NCBI RefSeq assembly: GCF_022397955.1 | Contig: NZ_JAKEUQ010000020.1 | Coordinates: forward strand, 35,364-90,885 | Source of the DNA: Vibrio sp. Isolate32 | GTDB lineage: Bacteria; Pseudomonadota; Gammaproteobacteria; Enterobacterales; Vibrionaceae | Length of the DNA: 55,522 nt | Reading direction: 5' to 3' | Notes under the pieces: model-generated | The model's input: the letters and a program-made list of their open reading frames with translations, nothing else | What the model was told of the DNA's origin: nothing | Databases searched by the model: none | Shown: one piece after another, positions 1 through 7,986 of the stretch | Numbering within the stretch: the stretch's first letter is position 1 | How the letters are laid out: every line of letters starts with the position of its first letter | Made by a program: the position numbers and the translations under genes

Positions 1-249
1 GCCAACCATTTCAACGATACCGCCACCTTCGTGACCAAGGATAGAAGGGAAGATACCTTCTGGATCGTCACCTGAAAGAGTGAATGCGTCAGTGTGACAA
101 ACACCAGTAGCAACGATACGAACAAGTACTTCGCCAGCCTTTGGCAGTTCAACGTCAACCGTTTCACGCTTTAGTGGCTCACCAGCTTTCCAAGCAACCA
201 TAGCTTTAGATTGGATATGAGTTTGACCAGGTTTGATTTCGATAGTCAT
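1..249 (-). CDS. frmA: S-(hydroxymethyl)glutathione dehydrogenase / class III alcohol dehydrogenase, N-terminal part
   Basis: The first 83 codons of a zinc-dependent medium-chain alcohol dehydrogenase are present; the gene continues off the left edge. The N-terminus reads MTIEIKPGQTHIQSKAMVAW and contains the catalytic-zinc segment GVCHTD (zinc Cys) followed by LGHEGGGIVE (zinc His-Glu), as in the FrmA/AdhC class III family. These enzymes oxidise the glutathione adduct of formaldehyde with NAD+ in the cytoplasm. The start ATG at 249 is supported by an AAGGAAG ribosome-binding site just upstream on the minus strand. The S-formylglutathione hydrolase that usually follows would lie outside the window. 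The gene diverges from an SMR efflux gene across a region that holds a perfect inverted repeat. Confidence 0.93.
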   Translation of the reverse strand, partial: MTIEIKPGQTHIQSKAMVAWKAGEPLKRETVDVELPKAGEVLVRIVATGVCHTDAFTLSGDDPEGIFPSILGHEGGGIVEMVG

Positions 250-402
250 TGGATGCTTCCTTTATATGTCAGTACAGCGGATAACTTTTCAATTTAGTTC
301 AACCCGTTAAGCGTAGTCGAGCTTAATTGCTCCCGCTCTCTCGTTTTGTTGGAGCCAGTATATGTGTGGTCACAGGTTTTGATAATCCCATTAAATAGAA
401 AA

Positions 403-428
403 TAATTATTACTCACGTGTAATAATTA
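403..428. promoter_or_regulatory. Perfect 10-bp inverted repeat between frmA and the SMR gene
   Basis: TAATTATTAC and GTAATAATTA are exact reverse complements separated by six bases (TCACGT). The site lies in the 322-bp divergent region between frmA and the SMR gene, where no gene is seen. It has no G+C-rich stem or T-run, so a dimeric-regulator operator is more likely than a terminator. The regulator is unknown. Confidence 0.5.
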
Positions 429-571
429 ATGAAATTTGAAGGGGGCGTGAAAGGGAAGGTGTTGCTAAGAGAATCTATCGAGACTCTAAACAGTAACTAA
501 GTAGAAGGGACATTTATTGGAAATAAATAGAACATAAGCTTGCCGCCTATTTTCCAGTTGTAGGCTTGAAC

Positions 572-916
572 ATGCTTTTATCTCTCCCACCACCAGTGCT
601 GCTATCACTTGCCATTGTTCTTGAAGTGATCGCCACTTCTCTATTACCTAAAACGCAGCAGTTTACTTCTTTGCCCGAGACTGCTGCAGTATTGGCTGGC
701 TACGGCTTTGCTTTTTACCTATTGTCTCTCACAGTGAAAACCATTTCTTTAGGCGTGGCGTATGCGATTTGGTGCGGGGCTGGGATAGTGCTAGTCGCAG
801 CTTTGTCTTGGTTGGTCTACGGGAAAAAGCTCGATATCTACGCAGTCATTGGTATCACTTTGATCTTGGCTGGTGTGGTGATCATCAACCTGTTTTCGAG
901 TTCGGTGAGTCATTAA
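572..916 (+). CDS. Small multidrug resistance (SMR/EmrE-type) efflux protein
   Basis: A 114-residue, four-helix membrane protein of the SMR family, which export cationic toxic compounds as antiparallel dimers using proton exchange. The membrane-embedded Glu of helix 1 lies in LEVIATSLL (about residue 18). Helix 3 has the SMR-like segment GVAYAIWCGAGIV, and the C-terminal helix ends VIINLFSSSVSH. The ATG at 572 has a TAGG motif seven bases upstream; a TTG six bases earlier is possible but less convincing. It stands alone, between frmA and the formate-lyase gene. A frameshifted second copy of its 3' end lies beyond that neighbour at 3534-3660, showing past duplication or insertion at this locus. 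Confidence 0.9.
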   Translation: MLLSLPPPVLLSLAIVLEVIATSLLPKTQQFTSLPETAAVLAGYGFAFYLLSLTVKTISLGVAYAIWCGAGIVLVAALSWLVYGKKLDIYAVIGITLILAGVVIINLFSSSVSH

Positions 917-1092
917 GAGACAACCCCCTACTTCTTAAGCAACAAACGAATTGGAATACTAAAGATTGTTAACCTTCATAAGATATTGAATATAATATAG
1001 TAATTCTAATAGATGCATTTTATGCATGTATTCCATGAAAACAGCTCACTTTACTCATAGATTGGTCGGTTTAGTATAGCTAGCAGAAACCA

Positions 1093-1110
1093 ATGATTAT
1101 AAATAATCAT
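1093..1110. promoter_or_regulatory. Perfect palindrome in the pfl promoter region
   Basis: ATGATTATAAATAATCAT is an exact 18-bp palindrome 37 bp upstream of the formate-lyase start codon. It lies in A+T-rich DNA between the SMR and pfl genes. It does not match the FNR consensus (TTGAT-N4-ATCAA) well, so the binding protein is unknown. Confidence 0.35.
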
Positions 1111-1147
1111 CAATATTATCTGTTTATCAATAACTTAGGAGGTCATT

Positions 1148-3445
1148 ATGACTATTCCGACAACCGATATGATGGAAGCTTGGGCGGGATTTCAAGCCGG
1201 CGACTGGCAAACATCCGTTAATACACGTGATTTTATTCAGCGAAACTATACCCCTTATGAAGGCGATGAATCTTTTCTTGAGGACGTGTCGGATTCGACG
1301 ACACAGCTATGGGAATCTGTGCTGGAGGGTATTAAAGAAGAAAGTCGCACTCATGCCCCGGTCGATTTTGATACTGATATCGTTTCCACTATCACCTCAC
1401 ATGATGCAGGTTACATTGCAAAAAACCTCGAAAAAATCGTGGGTCTACAAACCGATAAACCTCTGAAACGCGGCATTATCGCTAATGGTGGTATTCGAAT
1501 GGTGAAAACGTCGTGCGAGGTGTACGGTCGTGAATTAGAACCACAAATAGAAAAGATCTTCACTGAGTACCGTAAAACGCATAACCAAGTAGCGTTCGAT
1601 CTTTATACTGACGAAATTAAAGCATGTCGTCGTTCTGGTATTATTACTGGTCTGCCAGATGCTTATGGTCGTGGACGTATCATTGGCGACTACCGTCGTC
1701 TTGCTTTGTACGGTATCGACTTCCTGAAATCAGACAAAAATGAGCAGTTCAAATCGACTCAGAAGATGCTTGAAACGGGTGGTGATTTAGATAAGACACT
1801 ACGTTTACGTGAAGAGCTTACGGATCAAATTCGTGCCCTTGATGAAATGCGAGAAATGGGTTTGAAGTACGGCATTGATATGTCTTCTCCTGCTCGTACT
1901 GCGCAAGAAGCAATCCAATTTACCTATTTTGGCTATTTAGCTGCGGTTAAGTCTCAAAATGGTGCTGCGATGTCGTTAGGACGCACATCAACCTTCCTCG
2001 ATGTTTACATTGAACGTGACCTTAAACTTGGTCTGATTGATGAAAAACAAGCGCAAGAATTGATTGACCACTTCATCATGAAGCTTCGTATGGTTCGTTT
2101 CCTACGCACACCTGAGTACGATTCATTGTTCTCTGGCGACCCAATTTGGGCAACAGAAGCGATGGCTGGTATGGGTGTTGATGGCCGTACCCTAGTTAGC
2201 AAAACGACTTTCCGCTACTTGCACACATTGCACACGATGGGCCCAGCGCCAGAGCCGAATATGACCGTTCTATGGTCTGAGCAACTGCCTATCGCGTTTA
2301 AACAATACGCGGCTAAAGTGTCTATCGAAACCTCATCACTTCAGTATGAGAACGATGATCTAATGCGTGCGGATTTTGATAACGACGATTATGCAATTGC
2401 ATGTTGTGTGAGCCCACAGGTGGTTGGTCAACATATGCAGTTCTTTGGTGCACGCGCAAACCTTGCTAAAGCGTTGCTTTACACCATTAACGGAGGTGTT
2501 GATGAAAAATCTAACATGCAGGTTGGCCCTCAAGTTGCTCGTATCGAAGATGAAGTTCTTGATTTTGAAAGCTTAATGCCACGCTTTGATGACATGATGG
2601 ATTGGCTTGCAACGCAATACGTCACTGCGCTGAACGTGATCCATTATTCGCATGACCGTTACAGCTATGAAGCATCGCTAATGGCATTAATGGATCGTGA
2701 TGTTCATCGCACAATGGCTTGTGGTATTGCAGGACTATCGGTTGTTGCTGACTCGTTAGCGGCTATCAAATACGCGAAGGTAACACCAGTACGTAACGAA
2801 GATGGCATCGCTGTCGACTTTGAGATTGAAGGGGAATATCCAAAATTCGGCAACAACGATTCACGTGTCGATGAAATTGCTTGCGATTTGGTTGAACGTT
2901 TTATGAAGAAAATTCAGAAAATGAACACCTACCGTGAAGCGGTTCCAACGCAATCTATTCTTACGATTACTTCAAATGTTGTATATGGTAAAAAAACCGG
3001 TAACACACCAGATGGTCGTCGTGCTGGTATGCCATTTGGCCCAGGCGCAAATCCAATGCATGGCCGTGATGAGAAAGGTGCGGTAGCGTCACTATCTTCA
3101 GTTGCCAAACTGCCGTTCGAATACGCTAAAGATGGTATTTCTTACACCTTCTCAATCGTACCAAATGCACTAGGTAAAGATGACCTAAGCCAAAAAGTGA
3201 ACCTGGCAGCACTAATGGATGGTTACTTCCACCACGAGGAAAGTGCAGGTTCGATTCGCGTTGAGGGTGGGCAACATCTTAACGTGAACGTACTTAATCG
3301 TGACATGTTGTTGGATGCTGTTGAGCATCCAGAAAAGTACCCACAGTTAACCATCCGAGTATCGGGTTACGCTGTACGATTCAACTCGCTAACACGTGAG
3401 CAGCAACAAGATGTAATTAGTCGTACGTTTACTGCTAAGATCTAA
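1148..3445 (+). CDS. pflB: Pyruvate formate-lyase (formate C-acetyltransferase), glycyl-radical enzyme
   Basis: A 765-residue cytoplasmic enzyme that converts pyruvate and CoA to acetyl-CoA and formate during anaerobic growth. The two catalytic cysteines are adjacent in IACCVSP (residues 419-420). The radical glycine is in RVSGYAVRF (about Gly740), 25 residues from the end as in E. coli PflB. The N-terminal PFL domain is complete (GDW...NYTPYEGDESFL, STITSHDAGYI). The protein is five residues longer than E. coli PflB because of an insertion in the HHE-to-EGGQHLNVN segment near residue 695. A strong AGGAGG site precedes the ATG. Unusually, no activating-enzyme gene (pflA) or focA is next to it. 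It is flanked by full and broken copies of an SMR gene, so it may be a displaced or second pfl gene. Confidence 0.95.
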   Translation: MTIPTTDMMEAWAGFQAGDWQTSVNTRDFIQRNYTPYEGDESFLEDVSDSTTQLWESVLEGIKEESRTHAPVDFDTDIVSTITSHDAGYIAKNLEKIVGLQTDKPLKRGIIANGGIRMVKTSCEVYGRELEPQIEKIFTEYRKTHNQVAFDLYTDEIKACRRSGIITGLPDAYGRGRIIGDYRRLALYGIDFLKSDKNEQFKSTQKMLETGGDLDKTLRLREELTDQIRALDEMREMGLKYGIDMSSPARTAQEAIQFTYFGYLAAVKSQNGAAMSLGRTSTFLDVYIERDLKLGLIDEKQAQELIDHFIMKLRMVRFLRTPEYDSLFSGDPIWATEAMAGMGVDGRTLVSKTTFRYLHTLHTMGPAPEPNMTVLWSEQLPIAFKQYAAKVSIETSSLQYENDDLMRADFDNDDYAIACCVSPQVVGQHMQFFGARANLAKALLYTINGGVDEKSNMQVGPQVARIEDEVLDFESLMPRFDDMMDWLATQYVTALNVIHYSHDRYSYEASLMALMDRDVHRTMACGIAGLSVVADSLAAIKYAKVTPVRNEDGIAVDFEIEGEYPKFGNNDSRVDEIACDLVERFMKKIQKMNTYREAVPTQSILTITSNVVYGKKTGNTPDGRRAGMPFGPGANPMHGRDEKGAVASLSSVAKLPFEYAKDGISYTFSIVPNALGKDDLSQKVNLAALMDGYFHHEESAGSIRVEGGQHLNVNVLNRDMLLDAVEHPEKYPQLTIRVSGYAVRFNSLTREQQQDVISRTFTAKI

Positions 3446-3472
3446 CCAAAAACTTCGAGTTATACGGTTCTA

Positions 3473-3510
3473 AAAAAGCGCGAGAATGACATCCGTCTCT
3501 CGCGCTTTTT
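3473..3510 (+). terminator. Intrinsic terminator of pfl
   Basis: AAAAAGCGCGAGA pairs with TCTCGCGCTTTTT across a 12-base loop, ending in T5, 28 bp after the pfl stop. Confidence 0.85.
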
Positions 3511-3533
3511 GTGCGTCGAATATAGCGTAATGA

Positions 3534-3660
3534 TGTTGTTGGCTCTGCGTTGTTTGGCTGGTCTACGGGAAAAGCTCGATATCTCGCGATCATTGGCATC
3601 GCTTTGATTTTGGCAGGTATGGTGATTATCAACCTGTTTTCGACGTCGGTGAGTCATTAA
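3534..3660 (+). pseudogene. Remnant of a second SMR gene (3' third only)
   Basis: This stretch is clearly homologous at DNA and protein level to the 3' third of the SMR gene at 572-916, including the same ending (INLF-S-SVSH then TAA). It has lost one A in the run after GGTCTACGGG and one further base a few codons on, so no single frame spans it. No start codon or upstream half is present. Its 5' boundary lies just after the pfl terminator. It is best read as the relic left by a duplication or by insertion of pfl into or next to an SMR gene. Confidence 0.85.
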
Positions 3661-3682
3661 GAACTGTGAGTCATTAAGAACT
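3649..3682. repeat. 17-bp perfect tandem repeat at the SMR-remnant stop codon
   Basis: GTGAGTCATTAAGAACT occurs twice with no gap (3649-3665 and 3666-3682). The first copy contains the stop codon of the SMR remnant, so the repeat arose after or during the event that created the remnant. Confidence 0.9.
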
Positions 3683-4268
3683 CTACCTCGCTTTTGCCCC
3701 ATTATTATTTTCAGCTATAACAGGCGTGTTCGAAGACAACCGGAATTTAACCTAATTCTGCTCATGTGACGGCAACAAGAATCATCCAATAAAAATGATT
3801 TTTTATGTTGGTAAGGTCGGTTAGGGACAAAGGTGAGTTAGCAGCTATCTCTAGCAAATGTGTTCACCATTGCACTGTATGATGTGATGGATAGTTCTTT
3901 GGAAGAGTGCGTTGTGTATAGCAGAGCGCTGGCTAGCAACAAATGCCGAGATTTGCTTTGTTCGCGTTGATGGAAAGTTGAGAATTTTGGGATGATCTTC
4001 TCAGGTTTTGATTAGAGAAAGGCCTTTTTGTTGAGAAAGCCATGAACCCACTGGTATTGCTGGTCTATCTCATGATTCATAAAAACAAAAATTAATTCTT
4101 GCATATTTTGAACCACCCTAGTCGAAGCTAGGCAAAGTAAGCACTTATGGTGTAGCGTAAAAGATTCAATATTGGTTTTGCTCGCTTAGAAGAGACGCTT
4201 TTTCTATTTTTCACCGATTTTCAACATTCTATAGTAAAAACTTGTTGCTTGAAGGTACTTAAATTCGG
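3683..4268. other. Non-coding stretch, nothing recognised
   Basis: About 590 bases with stops in all frames and no convincing ribosome-binding site plus reading frame. It separates the SMR remnant from the 3' end of the leftward aerobactin operon. I see no RNA gene or mobile-element end in it. Confidence 0.6.
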
Positions 4269-4321
4269 ACCCGGTCAAAAAGCTGTACTTAGTGATGAAT
4301 CACAGCTAAATTTTGCCGGGT
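4269..4321 (-). terminator. Hairpin downstream of iutA
   Basis: ACCCGG...CCGGGT with inner CAAAA/TTTTG and AGCTGT/ACAGCT pairings forms a long interrupted stem 35 bp past the iutA stop. No strong T-run follows, so termination by this structure is an inference. Confidence 0.5.
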
Positions 4322-4355
4322 CGTGATTGTTGTAACAAGCTCGGTTTTTAAGCGT

Positions 4356-6470
4356 TTAGAACTTCACTTTGTAGTTGAGAGTGAAAGTACGGCCGCGACC
4401 TTTGTATTGGTAGAGCGCATCGCTACCCGTGTACCAGTGTTGAGCTCGTTGACTCCAGGTTGTGTAGTAGTCTTCGTTGAACAGGTTCTTAATACCGAAA
4501 CCTAAGCTACCAACTGGAAGCTGGTAGTTACCTGTGAAATCAACGACTGTGAAGCCATCTAGCTCACGTTGATCAGCATCTTCGTAGTCAAACATAGTCA
4601 GGCTTTGTAGCTTCAGACTGTAGTCGTTGTCGTACCAACCAACCCAAGCGCCGGCTTTAGAAGTACTCGCCTCCATCGCTTTGTGATCTTCCCAGCCAGT
4701 GTCTGTTTCAGTTTCTGTCACAACATAGTGACCTAATAGACCAAGCTGTAGCATGTCTGTTGCCCAGTAGCTGATTTGAGCTTCCGCGCCGTAGACACGT
4801 TTTGGATCTGCAAGTCCTGAGATAGATAGGTCATCTTCGTACTGAACGGTTGCGCTTGAGTGCGAGTAGTAGATTGCAGATTGCAGTGAGAGATTATCTA
4901 AATCGTTACGGTAACCGATCTCGTAGCTGTCGGTTTTGATTCCATCTAGCTTAGAGGCTGCGACATCTTGAGTAGCGCTCTTACCGTAGTAGCGATATAG
5001 CTGAGGGATATCGAAACCTTGTGAGAAGTTAGCCCAAACCTGAGAAGTAGGGTTTATGTGATAGATAGTACCAAGGTTAAACAAGCCTTCAGCGTAATCT
5101 GTCGAGCCACCAGGAATGAAGTCCGAACTAGACGTCGCTTGGAAGTCAGACACGTCTATGTCCATTTTCTGGTAGCGATAACCCGCCTGAAGTGACCAAT
5201 CTTCCATGATGCGGTATTCCGCTTGAATGAAGCTGGCGATGGATTGAGTGTCGATCCCCGGGTAACGACCTTGCATTTCGCTGATGACGTGTACTAAACC
5301 GCCCGTTGCCTCGGTCGTAGCTTGATCGTAGATCGCTTTGTCGCTATCAAACTTATCGATGTAACCGTCGATACCGTAGGTCAGGTTCCAAGAACCCAAT
5401 GATTTATTAAGTGCCGCTTTCATTGCCAAAATATCAGTAGATTGGCGAGAGGAGTTAGTCGACAGAGTTGCCTTGCCATCAACTGTGTAAGGCATGAAGG
5501 TGTGATCTTCGGTACGGTAAGAGAGTTCGGAGATGAGCTGGTGGTTTAAGAAGTTGTTGTTGCTGTATGCCGCACTTAACATGACACGCTCTGTGCCTTG
5601 TTCTCGATCTGCTGAGTAGCCTTCTCTGACATCGACAAACTGGAAGTTACCGCTGCCATCTTTTTCAAAGTACAGGCCGTAAGGGGTGTCTTGTTGGCTA
5701 TCGTAGTACTGCGCTAACAAGTTTAGCTGCTGGCCTTCAGCAATGTTAATCTGTAGGTTACCTAGCAGGTCAATGGTTTCGTTAAACTGAGTCGAACCCT
5801 GAGTAATATCCGGAGTTACCATCTCACCATCGGCATCGAAATAGCCTTGTGTTTTGGTGTAAGCAACCGATGCGCGTCCCTGAACTTTCTCGTTACCACC
5901 TGCTATTGACTGAGCCAGTTTGTAGTCAAAATCTTCGCTTGATGAGAAGCCTGAAGTCCCACCAACAAATGATTCAAATTCGACTTCTTCACCAGACGCT
6001 TTTTTAGTGATGATGTTGATAACACCACCCGCAGAACCAGCACCATAAATCGATGTTGCACCAGAGAGTACTTCGATGCGGTCGATGTTGAATGGGTCAA
6101 TTGAGTCTAACTGACGGCTTAAAGAGCGAACTGATTGTAGCGAAACACCATCAATCATTACCATCAGGCTACGGCCACGTAGGTTTTGGCCTGAGTGGGT
6201 ACGGCCACCACTGCTTACATCCAGTGAAGGGATAGTCGCTGCCAGAATCTCATCAAGGCTTTTACCACCACGGTATTCTTGCTCGATAGTCTCTGAGTCA
6301 ATGTACCAAACGGTGCCCGGAATATCGCTGATCGCTTTTGGCATGTGGCTTGAAACAACCACCATCTTCTCTTGATTGCTGTATTGTTCTGCGTGCGTGG
6401 GGAATACAGTGGTAGCAGCGACTGCTAATGCGATGGCGGATAGTGGAAAACTTCCTTTTATAACGTTCAT
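4356..6470 (-). CDS. iutA: TonB-dependent ferric aerobactin receptor
   Basis: A 704-residue outer-membrane receptor that takes up ferri-aerobactin with energy from TonB. A signal peptide ends near THA-EQ. A TonB-box-like KMVVVSS follows at about residues 35-41. The plug domain carries LDVSSGGRTHSGQNLRGR and DRIEVLSGATSIYGAGSAGG (about 90-150). The rest is a 22-strand-type barrel ending in an aromatic residue (TLNYKVKF). Length and position as last gene of iucABCD-iutA match the classical aerobactin operon. The 142-bp gap after iucD has no obvious own Fur box, so it is probably transcribed from the iucA promoter. Weak alternative: a receptor for another hydroxamate siderophore, which the context argues against. 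Confidence 0.93.
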   Translation of the reverse strand: MNVIKGSFPLSAIALAVAATTVFPTHAEQYSNQEKMVVVSSHMPKAISDIPGTVWYIDSETIEQEYRGGKSLDEILAATIPSLDVSSGGRTHSGQNLRGRSLMVMIDGVSLQSVRSLSRQLDSIDPFNIDRIEVLSGATSIYGAGSAGGVINIITKKASGEEVEFESFVGGTSGFSSSEDFDYKLAQSIAGGNEKVQGRASVAYTKTQGYFDADGEMVTPDITQGSTQFNETIDLLGNLQINIAEGQQLNLLAQYYDSQQDTPYGLYFEKDGSGNFQFVDVREGYSADREQGTERVMLSAAYSNNNFLNHQLISELSYRTEDHTFMPYTVDGKATLSTNSSRQSTDILAMKAALNKSLGSWNLTYGIDGYIDKFDSDKAIYDQATTEATGGLVHVISEMQGRYPGIDTQSIASFIQAEYRIMEDWSLQAGYRYQKMDIDVSDFQATSSSDFIPGGSTDYAEGLFNLGTIYHINPTSQVWANFSQGFDIPQLYRYYGKSATQDVAASKLDGIKTDSYEIGYRNDLDNLSLQSAIYYSHSSATVQYEDDLSISGLADPKRVYGAEAQISYWATDMLQLGLLGHYVVTETETDTGWEDHKAMEASTSKAGAWVGWYDNDYSLKLQSLTMFDYEDADQRELDGFTVVDFTGNYQLPVGSLGFGIKNLFNEDYYTTWSQRAQHWYTGSDALYQYKGRGRTFTLNYKVKF

Positions 6471-6612
6471 TTTCTTCTCTATGTTTATTGTTTATAGGCT
6501 CCAAAAGAGTTGTTCCCTTGTGTGATGACCTTGGTTATTGCTTTGGTAATTAAGCCTTTGCCCCGGGTGTTCTCCGAGACAAAGTGCTCAAACTGGTAAT
6601 GAAAAAATTGGC

Positions 6613-7923
6613 TTAAATAGTGGTTTTTTCGCTGCTTGGCGTTGGGCTCAGCCAGTCGATCATTCCGCGGCCTGCATCGTTATCAAATAAGGTTTCACCG
6701 GCAAGACGGTTAATGATCTTGGCACTGCGCCACGCCATCAGGCTTAACTGTGGCTCCGCGATTCCATGACTGTGCATGCCCGCATTCACCGCAAAGATTT
6801 TGTTAGTTTGCTGACCTTCCCACTTAAGTTCGAAGTCGGCATTCATCTGATAACGGTTGTGCTCATCCATATCTAATAGCGGCAGCAGATCGCGCAGACA
6901 CGCTGGGTAAGGTGCTTCAAAACCAGTTGCCAGAATAACGATGTCAGCCTGATGAGTTTCGAGGTTTTGCCCCAGAGCATTGTTGGCGGTAAGCTTGAAG
7001 CCTTCAGAGTTCTGGCTCATGTGAGTCAGGGTGCGGTGAGGCAACAATTTGACCCACTTATCCTCTTTAAGAACATCAAAGCGGTGGTAGAGCTCCTGAT
7101 AAATCGTTAGCAGCGCTTTTTGGGTAATACCGTCAGAGGTGAGCTTCTGGTTGGTGATTTCGGTGTTCTTTACCGTCGGAGACAGGTTAATAAACGCATC
7201 AACGTAATCAGGTGTGAAGAACTCGTTAGTAAACGAAGCTTCATCAAGCGGTTGATAATTAGAACGACGTGACAACCAATCGAGCGATTTCGGTTTACCC
7301 CATTTACTTTGCAGTGCATTGATAAAGATATCTGCGCCACTCTGACCGCCACCGATAATCATCACACGTTTGTTCGTGAAATCTCTGTCACGCAGACCGA
7401 TTTCAGCGGCGTGGAAAACGCGTTCACCGATATGAGATTGAGCACATTCAGGGATGAACGGCACTTTACCTGTACCGATACACAAGTTGTCAGCCTGATA
7501 AACCCCTTGGTTTGTATGCAGGTTGAAGGTTTTACCTGTGTATTCGACCTGTTCTACGCGAGTAGAGAACTGAACATTGTCCATCTGATGCGCAGCCCAC
7601 GCTAGATAGTCAGAGAATTCATGACGACTGATACACTGCAGTTCTGCCGACAGGAAGCGATAAAACTTCTTAGTTTTGACCAGATACGAGAGGAACGAAT
7701 AACGACTCTCCGGGCTGATCGCCGTGACCAAGTCTTTGAGGAACATGGTCTGCATGTTGGTGTTATCCAACAGTAAGCCTGGATGCCATGCAAAGTGTTC
7801 TCTGCCCTCAAAAAAGCGTGACTTAATTTGTGGCTTTTCATTTAACAGCGCAGCGACGCTAAGGTTAAATGGGCCAGCTCCAATACCAGCTAGATCGAGT
7901 TTGACGTTGTGAGTGTGTTCCAT
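6613..7923 (-). CDS. iucD: L-lysine N6-monooxygenase (aerobactin biosynthesis)
   Basis: A 436-residue flavin enzyme that hydroxylates the side-chain nitrogen of lysine, the first step of aerobactin synthesis. The FAD fold motif is LAGIGAGPFNLSVAALL near the N-terminus. The NADPH motif is VMIIGGGQSGADIF (about 190-203). The C-terminal ATGF motif of N-hydroxylating monooxygenases is in ILATGFEAPYP (about 350). The ATG at 7923 is chosen because an AAGGA sits eight bases upstream; a GTG two codons earlier is too close to that site. Fourth gene of the iuc operon, 63 bp after iucC. Confidence 0.95.
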   Translation of the reverse strand: MEHTHNVKLDLAGIGAGPFNLSVAALLNEKPQIKSRFFEGREHFAWHPGLLLDNTNMQTMFLKDLVTAISPESRYSFLSYLVKTKKFYRFLSAELQCISRHEFSDYLAWAAHQMDNVQFSTRVEQVEYTGKTFNLHTNQGVYQADNLCIGTGKVPFIPECAQSHIGERVFHAAEIGLRDRDFTNKRVMIIGGGQSGADIFINALQSKWGKPKSLDWLSRRSNYQPLDEASFTNEFFTPDYVDAFINLSPTVKNTEITNQKLTSDGITQKALLTIYQELYHRFDVLKEDKWVKLLPHRTLTHMSQNSEGFKLTANNALGQNLETHQADIVILATGFEAPYPACLRDLLPLLDMDEHNRYQMNADFELKWEGQQTNKIFAVNAGMHSHGIAEPQLSLMAWRSAKIINRLAGETLFDNDAGRGMIDWLSPTPSSEKTTI

Positions 7924-7986
7924 GAGCACAATCCTTTTCTTGGGTTATTTATGCGGCTTAACTTGCCATTATTATTGTTTTGTCGC

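Noticed and set aside
769..972. Alternative 67-codon frame overlapping the SMR gene
   Set aside because: It is the SMR coding sequence in another frame, with no protein-like features.
4041..4096. 17-codon frame (MNPLVLLVYLMIHKNKN) in the gap before iutA
   Set aside because: Too short, weak ribosome-binding site, no supporting context.
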